Shown here: in pieces, positions 26,227 through 38,200 of the stretch | How positions within the stretch are numbered: position 1 is the first letter of the stretch | Layout: every line of letters begins with the position of its first letter | Assembly: GCF_041146795.1 (NCBI RefSeq) | Contig: NC_135167.1 | Coordinates: 32,010,954 to 32,074,953 of the forward strand | Direction: 5' to 3' | DNA: 64,000 nt | From: Maylandia zebra | Taxonomy: Eukaryota; Chordata; Actinopteri; Cichliformes; Cichlidae | The notes under the pieces: generated by a model | Told to the model about the DNA's origin: nothing | The model's input: the letters and a program-made list of their open reading frames with translations, nothing else | Databases searched by the model: none | Translations under genes and position numbers: made by a program

Positions 26227-29200
26227 ATGGCGGACCTCAGGAAAATCTGCCCGGAGTCTTTGCCCTGCCGTGTCAACTATTCGCGGAAAACGTCGCTACA
26301 TGGAAAGCTTTTCATCCTCCTGTGTATACTTGCAGTGGACTCCGGAGGGGCTACGACCCACTGGGTTGTCACAGAGGACGGAAAAATTCAGCAGCAAGTA
26401 TGACAGCTCATTGACCTGCTAACGCTTACGTTTGGCTGCTAGCTTATGAAGCTAACTATTTTTCATAGCACCGACTCTAACGTAACTGTAGTACTTATAA
26501 TAATTTAATTCGGTGCGACTCATTTGTCAGCTTGAGCAACTGTGGATTTAGAAAGAAAGTTCCGTGGATATTAAAATCCCGCTTGTTTGACCAAGTGGTT
26601 TAGCTTTATCAGACTAGTTCCTTTATCTTTTGGTTAACCGGGTCAAGATAAACACTTATATTTTTATGACAGTGTGTATGCCTCCATTGGAAGGCGCTTG
26701 CAGATATGCCAGAACGTCAGTGGTGTTTGGTGCCGACTATAGACAGGGACATTACGTATTTATGTGTATTAGGAGCGTCTGACAAGACGAGTGTGCGTGT
26801 GTGAAATTAACAATCGGGCGCACTAGTTAAATCAATGACTCCACACTATCTGAATGTTGTCATATCAGAGATTAATCAACTGCCCGAGTCTTTTTCGGCC
26901 TAAGTAAGCGAAGCTAAGCACGTCGGTCACGATCGCGCTGTTTGCTTTTCAGGTGGACTCCCCTTTAAATCTGAAACACCCGCACGATGTTGTAATCTTC
27001 ATGAGGCAAGAAACCCGCGTTAACTACCTCAAGAAGCTGGAGGTGGGTTTACCCATTTATTCTTTCATTCGCCGTAGTTTGTGTCACTACATTATTAAAT
27101 TAAATTCAGTCGTTTAATTTAAGATCCAATTCCAGTTTGTCATGCCTCACTGCTGCCTTCTTTTCTGATTGTTGAGCAGAAGCAGCTAGTGGCACAGAAG
27201 ATTCATATTGAGGAGAATGAGGACCGAGATACGGGTTTGGAGCAGAGGCATTACAAGGAGGATGCAGACTGTGTAATGGCTAAGGTACCCCTGGGAGACC
27301 TGGATCTGTATGATGGCACTTATGTCTCATTGGAAAGCAAAGACATCAGGTCTGTGCCATTATTTTGCTTTTAAATATGCATTTATGGTTTCTGCTCCTA
27401 AATAACTTCACGGCCTCTGTGTGATTATGATGAAATTGTCATCTTTTCTTCTCCTCTTTTCTTTCTAGCCCTGAAGACTACATTGATTCCAGGTCTGCTC
27501 TACCCCCAGATCTAGAGAAGCCAGACTGTGGAAAAGTGTTTGAACTACCTTATAGTATCCATGCTTTCCAGCACCTCAGGGTGAGTAGACACCAGGCTCA
27601 TCATCTGTTGTGAGGATATAGGGCCGCTTGATGACAAGTATTATCTGCATGGCTTTTTTATTTCCCAACAAATATTTTGAAATGTTATCCTGAACCTAAC
27701 CTCTGGAACTGAATTGCAGAGTTGCATGGAATTACATGGCAGTTCTTGTTTAATTAGGCTTTAAGCCAATTTTACACTTAATTACTAGAAATGGACCAAC
27801 TGACCAGCCAGGGACTGGAATCTGCTGTTTTCCGACATGCTCATCCCAGATCAGCCAGTCTGTCTCATGTGGGTCTGATTATGAGCCGGTCTGTTACACA
27901 GATGGGTAACGTGAGCAGGTAGTCATGCCCACACTTGCAGCCTTGTGCTAACATGTCTTTAACTAGAATTTATTTACTGTGAGTGAAGACGCAGAGTTTG
28001 CTAAAATAAACAACAGACCTTATTAGACACTTAAAACACCCTCGCCCAGCTGTACTTAAACATTTTAAAGAAGCTAACAAAGGCAAAGAGGCTAAAGTTA
28101 AAGCCATCGAGAGCTCAGAGCCAGCCAGCCACAAGGCAGCAGCCTCAGTATGAGCAAAAGATCATAGGAGCTATGAGGGAAACTATGCTGATGAGTAAAA
28201 AGGTTCAAGGTCCTGGTGATTTTCTAAGCACAGTAGAAAACAATGTAACTAAATGGCATTAGATTTGTTATATATATTTATTGCAGCTGCTTTTGTTTGG
28301 GTAGGTCAAGCTTGCCAGGTATAAGTGGATGTATAGCAGCTCGTTTAAGTTCATCATTTATGCCTCTTTACAATAACTGAGCAACTTTCATTCGTGTCAT
28401 TGAGAGAAGATCCTGTAACTTGGTTTGGGGGAAATTGTAAAGTTTAATCATGTCTTTTATGATAATAACATTTTTCTGAAGAATAATTGATTTTTGCTCG
28501 TATATGCTGCCACTTTTAGTTCTTAGAAAGAAAATCAAAATCAGCAACAATCGTTTTCGGCAGGCCACGCTTAGAATAAAATTGGTATTGGCCAAGAAAA
28601 TTGCATCAAGTGCATTTCTGTTAATTATCACTGTGCCATCTAATACAGTTCAGTATAACATAACATACCTACAGTTTTGGATTTTGTTAATATGAAAACG
28701 GTGATTATTTATTTTTATGTTATAGGAGGTGCTGATGCCACTGTTGTTTGTTTGTTTTAAACCAACCCCTTGTTGCAGTTTATCTACAAACTTACTTGTA
28801 TGATGTTTGAATTTAAATTTCTCCTTGAATCCAATGTCAAGAAATTTATCATTAATTAGGTACACACCGATCCACGTTTTTCTAGTTCCAATACTATTCC
28901 CATACATTGGAAAAGAGGATTTGTACTGATACCAGTGTTAAATTAATAAGCTGTATTCCACACTGCAAAGAGTAGACTAGGAGTCCTTTTTTATGCGTAA
29001 GGAGACGGTAGTAAATGAATAAGAAACAACAGGACCAATTTAAATGACATGGAAAACATGTATTTATATTCAATCTGTCTATTTTCTTAACTACTTTTCC
29101 AATTCATTGTCGTGGAGTGGATGTAGGTTATCCCATTTGTGAGAGAGCAAAAGACAGGGTACAGCTTGGCCAGTCCATCACAGGGAGACTGATAATCATT

Positions 29201-32200
29201 CACATCACGTTAATCACCACTGTCCTGTACCCGAATATGAAAACTTCACACAGAAAGGCCTCATCCGGCTGGCGGATTCGGGCCCTCTTGCTGTAATGTG
29301 AAGGTCATAACCACTGCACTGTGTCAAGCTTGTATTTATGTTATTCACTTTATTTGTTTTTACAAGTCTCATTTTAGGTAATTGTGAGAGTCTTTACTGC
29401 AGACTGCTGTCAAATGGGGTCACAATAGTAGGGCTGGGCGATATGGCCTAAAATCCATATCACGGTATAATTTGAAGCATGTGCAGTAACGATATATATC
29501 GCGATAAATTCTTTTCTTCTGTATCATGTATTTTACACACTATAAGGCACACATAAAATCCTTTAATTTTCTCAAAAATCGACAGTGTGCCTTATGTATA
29601 GGGATGGGTACCGGTGTCGTTCTGACATAAACGGTAGTAACCAGACTGAAAAGCAGCGCACATTTCGGTGCTTTATTTCGGTGCTTTTTTTTCCTGAGCT
29701 GTGATACACTTTTAGCCAATTGTTTTACGTTTCCGAGGATAGTAGGTGGGGCCAGGTACGTACGTTCTGTTAGCGCAGAGCTACAGATTAAAAATGTCCA
29801 AGGCGAAGCGGTTAAAAGTCTGGCTGTACTTCACAGCAAAATATGCAAACTCAGCAGCAACAAGTGCTTTAAGCTGATACTGTGATACTGTCAAAGGAGG
29901 TAACACCTCGAATCTCATGAAACACCTGGTGACGCATAGCGTTTTTTTAAAAGCCGAGAAATGCGCCGTATTTGATGGCAGCAGCAGCCGTTCTTCTCTG
30001 CGTGAGTAGCTTAATGTTGTTCGTGTGTAATTTATGTTGAGTAGGCTAACCACGTTATTACATTAATGCATGTAAGGTGAACTAGCAAACATCATCATAG
30101 CTACATGCGGCTGTCTTCTTGTTTGATGGCAGATACTCTCTTCACCCTGGCCAAAAAGGCTAAAATGACCAAAGAAGAAGTGGAAAACAGTTAAACATGA
30201 GAGGTTTTTGGACAAAGTTTGTGTTTTTTCCATTGATTAAGCACTGCTTCCAGCCATGAGTGATACCATATATGCCCCATAGCTGCAGAAAAGGCTAACA
30301 TTGTTATCTTTTTACAAAAAAAAACAGCTGAACATGAGAGGTTTTTGGACAAAGTTTGTGTTCTCCATTCTTTAAGCACCGGTTTGAGCACCGTTTGAGC
30401 ACTGGCACCGTTTCAAAAGTACCGATTTGGCACCGGTATCGGATAAAACCTAAACGATACCCATCCCTACTTATGTATGAATTCTGGTTGTGCTTACTCA
30501 CCTCGAATCAATTTTATGTGGTACACGGCGCGCAGAAATCTGTTCAAAAATGTTTTAGTACGACTTTGGTAGACTATGAAGGCGCACTGCTTGATGGATT
30601 GCCGGAGCATTACAGCTGCCATAGTCAGGAGCCCTGCGGAGTAATCTGGGTCCAAAACTCCCTCTTCTTCAGGTCCCAAAGTCAAACAAACACTGCGGCA
30701 TCACTGAGCGTTAAAAACTGTCTAAATTATTTTATCTTTAATAAAATGATCAGTGTTGATATAGCATGTTCTGACTGAGAGACTTCTCAAAAAATTAAAA
30801 CGTACAGCTCTGCTATCACTTCCAACATAAATGAAGACAGAAAACTAAACAGCAGTGACGTTTTGTAGGGTTACTGAAGTCGGACTAGCTGGTATATAAT
30901 GATGTGCTACGTGATTGCTAGCAAAAGTTAGCATAACATTAGCACAGTGAAGCTAAAGGACGAACGCTAACTTTTTTCCACTCGATAAAAGTTAACGTGA
31001 GGGTTTCTGGTGGTTAGAGACAAATGCAATTGCATGGCAGGATGCTGTAAACGGACCAAACTTCACTCAGGAGAACAACTGAGATAATCCATCCATAATA
31101 TGAGGTTAGTCATTAATATACTGCAACAACGTGGGAAGAGCAGCTGCGAGAGAATTCAGCATTAATGAATCAATGGTACGGAAGTGGAGGTAGTGCAGTT
31201 TTGGGCTTTCCCCATGTCACTACCCGATCTGTACCGGAAACCCGATCGGTACCACGCATATGCGAAAGGTGTCTACTTCCGGCCGTTACGGGTCAGAGTA
31301 TCTGTTAAGATGTTAACAATAATAATTATCTCTTAAAATGGTTGCAATAATGAAACATTTCAATATAATGTAGACAAAAATGAAAAATAAAAAGATAGTT
31401 ACGGATCAGTACTCCCCGATCCTTACTGCACATGTGCAAAGTCTACCCGATCTGTACTGCGCATGTGCAGATTTTTCTTTTTCTTCTTCTTCTGTTTCAT
31501 TTAATGGCAGTTTACTCCCCAGTGTACGAGGATACCGCCACCTGCTGACTAAGTGAATGAACTGTATTGTAAACTGAAGTAGCGCCATTACAAATGCATG
31601 TTTAATTTGATTTAGTGATAGTCAAGTGTGTTTATGCTTCTCTGTGCGGAGAGGATTGTTGGAATAGTCATGATGATGTCAATTGTCAGTAAACACTTAA
31701 TCTGGCTGATGAATCTTCACGTGACACATTCTGCGCCATTCTTCTTATTTTTAGTTGTTAAAATGGGGGACGCTCTCTGTTGAGGAGAAAAGCATGAATT
31801 TGTTTGTAAACGGATTATCCATTGTTTAAATGTCTCGGGCAGTTGAAAAGGAGGCAGAGCTGTTGAGAAATGCTAGGAGCTAACTGGGCGCTAACCGTGT
31901 CACTCAAACACATTAACTGGGGGGCTGAGCAAGATGGCGACGTGAAGAGGAGTATTTTTTTCGAGCTCTCAGCACTAGAATGTTATAAAGCAGTTTTATA
32001 GCACCTATTTGACGTCTTTCTAGCTTCCAAGACTTTTTTGAAGATCAGCGCAATAAAACCTGCTAAATCTGAATCCAAATTTAATAACAACAACATGTCG
32101 AAATCTGTTCAGAAAAGGCTGAGTAACTCGGGCAAACCACATGCAACTAGCATGCTAGCTAGCGACCATAGCTACATGAAAGAAATGGATTGTCAGCAGA

Positions 32201-35200
32201 TGGTTGAAGAAGAATTTCCACCACTACCAGTTACGCCTTCCAAGCCTCCAGTGGCTAAAAAAACCAACATTGTCTACCAGTCACTCTGATGGCGACTCCC
32301 TGAAAGCTGATGCAGTCAACACTTTGATCAATCTGATCAACACCAGAAGTGACGCCATTGAAGAAATGGTAGGAACAGTTCGTACGGAATGAAAGGACAC
32401 AAGTGATAAGATTATGGTCATTGAGAAAAACGAGTGGCTTACACAGAAATGTGACGAATGCATCTCTGAAATTGAACGCTACAACCGCCGTTGGAACCTG
32501 AGACTGTATTGGGTACCGGAGTTGGAGAAAGAAGATGTGTGCGCAAAAGTGATTGAGATATGCCAAACGGTTCTGCCAGCAGAAAAGGAAAAGCTTCCAG
32601 AGGTCTTAGACATCGCTCATCGAGTGGGGAAACCAAAACAAAATGACCCAAGACCCAGAGGGATCATCATCCAGTTCATCTCAAGGAGAATTCGTGATGC
32701 TGTGTGGAAAGCTGCCAAGAACAATACTTTCCTTCAATATAATCATCTGCGGTTCACTGAAGACCTGACGAGAGAGGACAAAGAAAACAGACTGAAGCTG
32801 TGGCCCATTATAAAGAAAGCATGTGAAGAAGGGAAATCTGCTTACTTTGTTGGAGGTCGAGGCTTTGTAAATGGTGCTGAAATTCACACAAACTCTTCAA
32901 TATTCCCTGACCCTCATTTCTTCTGCAGGTCATTACATATGTCAAGTCATAAAATATAATGATTTAGTTTTAATTGTAACTAACATATATGGGTTTAACA
33001 CGAAGCTAGAAAATGATCATTTATTTTTGACGATTGGAAAAAAAAAAAATCTAGCTGGTTAAATAAATTTCCAAATGCAAAATTATTACTAGGTGGAGAC
33101 TTTAACTGTATTATGGATGCTGAATTAGATAAATTTCTTCCAGGACATTCGAACAGAATTAATACTACATTGAAAGCTGTTATGGTACACCTAAAACACA
33201 CAGACATTTGGAGATTCAAATATTCTCAGTCCAAAATGTTTACTTGGTGCAACAATTCTAACTCGAGACATTCAAGGATAGACTGTTGGTTAGTTTCAGA
33301 GAATTTTGACATCAATAGCATAGATGTAGGTGCATGGCCTTCTCCAGAAACAGATCATAAAGCCATATATAATAAAATAAATTTAACTTCCCTAATGCCC
33401 TTCCCTCTGTTTAACTTCCCTTCTAATTCTTCTGTTATTAAATTTACATATTGGAAACTCAACAGCTCATTATTACAGAAAGACAATGTGAAAAAGGATC
33501 TTAAAGATCTGATCTCAAACTTTTGGTCTATAGCTCAAGAAAATTTAGGGAATTATTAAAATTTGTAATTGGCAAATATTTAAGGAAGGTTGGCAGCCTT
33601 AATGTGAAATCCAAAAGGTTAGAGGAAGAAAATATAATCTCTCAAATTACAGTTATCTAATAAACAAATTGACACTTTAACTGAAGAGGATAAATTGAAC
33701 CTTGCTAAATTACAAGATAAATTAGATTGTTTATACTCAGCCAAAGCAAAAGGAGCCTTTATCAGATCAAGATCTAAATGGCTTGAAGAAGGTGAGCGTA
33801 ATTTCCATTATTTCTTCAGTTTAGAAAAGAAACACTCAAGCATAAATAATATTAGCAAATTAATGATAAATGGGATTATAACAGAGGATTACAGATTAAT
33901 CTCTAAACATTGTAGTCATTTCTATAATGAACTTTATAGCTCTACATTTTCTCAGGAAGCTGTAGATCACCTCTTAGAATCGCTGAATGTTAAATCTATC
34001 AGCCAAGAAGATTCTATATTATGTGATCAACCCATTTCATTAGAAGAAGTCAAAAATGCAATTGGGCTATTAAAAAATAATAAATCTCCAGGTACGGATG
34101 GTCTTACTGCAGAATTATATAAAACTTTTTCTGAAGAGTTGTCTCCCTTTCTTCTTGAGGTATTTGCAGAAAGCATAGGAAACCAACAACTTCCCACTAT
34201 GATGAATCAAGGTTTGACCACGTTGATTCCGAAGCCTAATAAGGACCTATTAATGATTGATAATTGGAGACCAATTAGCTTACTAAATAATGATTATAAA
34301 GTATTTGCTCTAATTGTAGCTAACAGACTTAAGATGGTTCTTGACTCTGTTATTGATGAAACACAATCTGGCTTTATGCCCAAAAGACATATAACTAACA
34401 ATATTAGATTGGTTTCAGATATTCTTGATTATTCTGACCTCATAAATTGCAATGGTTTCATATTATTTTTAGACTTCCACAAGGCCTTCGATACGGTGGC
34501 GCATGAATTTTTATTTCAAGCTCTAGATAAGTATGGTTTTGGTACTTCTCTACAGCGATTAAAACATTATACCATAACAGTAACAGCAGTATTAAATTAA
34601 CAAACAGCACTTCACCCAGATTTAACATACAAAGAGGGATAAGACAAGGCTGTCCCATTTCTCCATACCTGTTTTTATTAATTGCCCAACTATTGTCTAA
34701 CCATATAAAATCAAGCAATGTAAAAGGTATATTGCTAATTGGCAAAGATTTACTCATAACACAGTTAGCGGATGACACTACATTATTCCTAAAAGATGAA
34801 TATCAAATCTCTCTTGCTATTGAAACAATCTCCATATTTTCCAAAGCTTCTGGATTGTACTTGAATATTCCTAAATGTGAACTTATGGCGATAAAAGAAT
34901 GTTCGAAAACAGCTTTGTGTAACATTCCAATAAAACAATAAGTTCGTTATTTAGGTATCATAATAACCAAAAACCAGGAAAATAGAATCACTCTAAATTT
35001 CTATCCTATTCTAGAGAAACCCAAACACAGATTTAATCAGTGGCTCTTAAGAGATTTGTCGTTAAAAGGCAGAGTATTAATAACTAAAGCAGAAGGTATC
35101 TCTCGTCTTACATACGCTGCATTGGCATTGCACCTTGATAATAAACTCATAAAAGAGGTTGATAAGTTACTTTTCAACTTTATCTGGAAAAATAGGACAC

Positions 35201-38200
35201 ACTACATTTAAAAAAACAGTTCTTATGAACTCATATGTCAATGGAGGACTTAATGTGTTAGGTTTTAACACTTTAAATAACACATTCAAAATAAATTGAT
35301 TAAAGAATCTAATTACTAATCCTACTTCCATTTGGAATACTATACCTGTGTTCATGTTTTCTAAGTTAGGTGGCACTGAATTTTTCCTTACCTGTAATTT
35401 TGATATTGATAAAATACCTATAAAAATCTCTGCTTTTCATTGTCAAGCTTTTTAGCATGGACACTTATTTACTAGCATAACTTTAGTCCACACAGTTATT
35501 ATCTGGAATAACAAGGATGTTTTATTTAAAAGAAAATCTCTCTTCTTAGATAGTTGGTTTAGGAATAACATTGTTTTAGTCAACCAATTATTTGATTCAA
35601 ATGGTATGCTTTTCTCCTGTGAAGAATTTTGTTTACATTTCAATTTAGCTATAAATCGTCATGATTATACAAAAGTATTTGGCTCAATACCATCAGGGGT
35701 TTGTATGCTGTTTAAGAATCAACCTAATATCACTTCATTCCACAGGCTGTTGGCATCTCCTATACAAACTTTTGTTGGCAAGATTTGCTTTTCTAAGCAA
35801 TTTTAAGAACAACAATAAATCTGTCAGATCTTTATTTCACAGTAGCATAACCACGGTTATTTAAAGGATTTGTACTGTTTTGGAAATGTGTTTTATTTGG
35901 TCTACACAAAAAACAAAGACAATTCAACTTTGATAACAGATATATGATTAACTTGTTAATTTTAATGGCTAAATTTCATATTCACAAGTCCAAATGTTTA
36001 GGAAGACATCCCTCTTTTTATGTATTCTCCTTTGAACTTGTACAGTATCTTAATTCGATTAAGAACTCCACTAACCCAAAAGCTATAAAAACTATTGGTG
36101 TTTGTGAAAAAAAAATCAAGATCTTTCAATCACTTTATTCTTTGGCTTGATCAGGTACTTTCCCCCTTGCATATTTATATTGTAGGTTCTGAAAATTGTT
36201 CTTTTGTTTGTCTATGGTATGCAATTTTTTTTGTAAGTACAACACCATTAATATGGTACTGTTTAATTCTATTTTGTATTGCACTGAGGTTTAAACAAAG
36301 GTTTGAATGAAAAAAAAAATACATTAACTATCGCAATGTTGGCAAATAGGGGAAGTGACGTAAGATTTGCGCATGCGTGGTACCGATCGGGTTTCTGGTA
36401 CGGATCGGGTAGTGACACCCCATATTCCAAAAGTGCTTCGTCTCTTTGCTATTACTGTCACCCGGCATCATTTGCAGATGATATTGTTTGCAGCCGCTGC
36501 AATGCTTTCGACCAAAACCGGCGCCGCTTGATGACACCATCAACATGCGCTATCGCGGTAGAGCGGTATAGTCAAAATCTCTACCGTTGGCCAAATTTAT
36601 ATAGTTTGTACCGTATACCGTTTATACCGCCCACCCCTACGCGATATTTTCTACTTCATCTGCTCTGATGTTTGGTGTACGTAGGACTGGGCGATATGAC
36701 CCAAAATTCATATCTCGATATTCTTTAGCTGGATGGCGATATACGATATATATCTCGATATTTTTTTTAAAGCCATAAAGTAAGAACAAAAAGAGAGTTC
36801 TTAGTCAAAGCTTGTCCCAAATCTCACATGGGCACTTTTATTAACATACTGTGTAGAAAAAATTGCTGGACATTATGGGCAATGCTGGGCATCCTCTGCA
36901 CATGGCCATAAACAACCAGAGGAGTCTGTTCAGTGACAGGTTGCTTCTCCCAAAGACGACAACGAACAGACTTAAAAACTCCCATCAAACTGTTTAACTC
37001 CTCTGTGGAGGGGAAACAGGAGGACATTTATCCCTTTCGTATATTTTATTTATATATTTCTCTGTACTGGAAACCGGATTTCCCAGAGGAACCCACCCAA
37101 GGGATTAATAAAGTTTTATCTAATCTTATGTACAAGAAAAAATTACTCAGAAATAAATTATCAGCATTTATTAAATAATAATGCTCCATAAATAAAATAA
37201 AACAATGTTGTTTTTGTGCATAACAAAAAGCTCACAATTGTGCAGTCAAAATGTAAACTAAAAGATGCTGAGCAGAATAACAAAGACAGATTTTACAGCT
37301 GCTCTGTTCCCAAGTTCTACTGACTGACAGCCTTGAGTTTGAAATCCTCTTTGTAACCGTGTCTCTTAACAGGTGCCATTTGTGGTACTTATACACACAC
37401 AGTACGGTAATATTACGTTGAAGCAGAGTACGTACTACTCTGCGAGGCTCCTCGATAGCCTTAGCAGTGCAGCTTTTGTAGCTTACCGAAGTCGTACCAA
37501 AACATTTTTTTGAAAGGTTTCTGAGCGCTGTGTACCACATAAAATCGGTTCGCGGTCAGTAAGCACAACCAGAATTCATACATAAGGCGCACTGTCAATT
37601 TTTGAGAAAATGGAAGGATTTTAGGCGTCAACGCGTTAGCCCAGTTAGCTCGTTAATGCCATCCCGCCCCACCCACAGGGCGATCCGCGGTAACTCGTTA
37701 ACAGAGATTTATGTTAACGTTACTGCAGTTATGGCGTTAACATTACGCTGACAGCACTGAAATATCCATCCCATCCATCCATTCGCTTCCGTTTATCCTT
37801 TTCAGGGTCGCGGGGGGCGCTGGAGCCTATCCCAGCTGTCATAGGGCGAGAGGCAGGGTACACCCTGGACAGGTCGCCAGTCTGTCGCAGGGCCAACACA
37901 CAGGGACAAACAACCATTCACACTCACATTCATTCGCACATTCACACCTAGTGACAATTTGGATTATCCAATTAACCTATCCCCACAAGCTGCATGTCTT
38001 TGGACGGTGGGAGGAAGCCGGAGTACCCGGAGAGAACCCACGCAAACACGGGGAGAACATGCAAACTCCACACAGAAAGACCTCGGCCTGGTGTTGGAAT
38101 TGAACTCAGGACCTTCTTGCTGTGCGGCAACAGTGCTAACCACCGTGCCAGCACTGAAATAGTGATCTCCAACTGTTTTCTTTTTACCGACCAGCTCCTC

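Larger units (their letters stand above)
31919..36320 (+). mobile_element. L1/Tx1-clade LINE, nearly full length, inactive
   Basis: The element starts with a G run followed by GCTGAGCAAGATGGCGACG and ends in an A-rich tail at 36310-36320. The 9-base duplication ACATTAACT flanks it at 31910-31918 and 36321-36329. Inside are an ORF1-like reading frame, an endonuclease remnant and a reverse transcriptase, in the normal order and on the plus strand. Its 4.4 kb length is short for a full L1. The endonuclease N-terminal half seems to be missing, and several frameshifts and stops break the frames. Confidence 0.85.
31217..36415. mobile_element. TIR-bounded segment split by an L1 insertion
   Basis: The left end near 31217 reads CACTACCCGATCTGTACCGG and continues AAACCCGATCGGTACCACGC. 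The same sequence is found inverted near 36370-36415 (GCGTGGTACCGATCGGGTTT ... CGGATCGGGTAGTG). That gives about 45 bases of terminal inverted repeat. CCCCAT flanks both outer edges. Inside, the related motif ACCCGATCTGTACTGCGCAT occurs again near 31446. Without the 4.4 kb L1 the element would be about 0.8 kb. I cannot assign its superfamily. Confidence 0.65.
29429..36639. mobile_element. outer hAT-type element, heavily interrupted
   Basis: The left end is TAGGGCTGGGCGATAT at 29429. The right end, read on the minus strand from 36639, is TAGGGGTGGGCGGTAT, 14 of 16 identical. Outer flanks are CACAATAG (left) and CGCGATAT (right). These differ partly by CG-to-CA changes, as an old methylated duplication would. 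It hosts a second hAT (29599-30469) and a TIR-flanked segment carrying an L1 LINE. Part of it is homologous, in inverted orientation, to the element at 36682-39258. Pairing of these two ends is an inference. Confidence 0.55.

Noticed and set aside
32414-34941. Host genes for an RNA-binding protein and a reverse transcriptase
   Set aside because: They lie inside one target-duplication-flanked LINE and are broken by frameshifts and stops.
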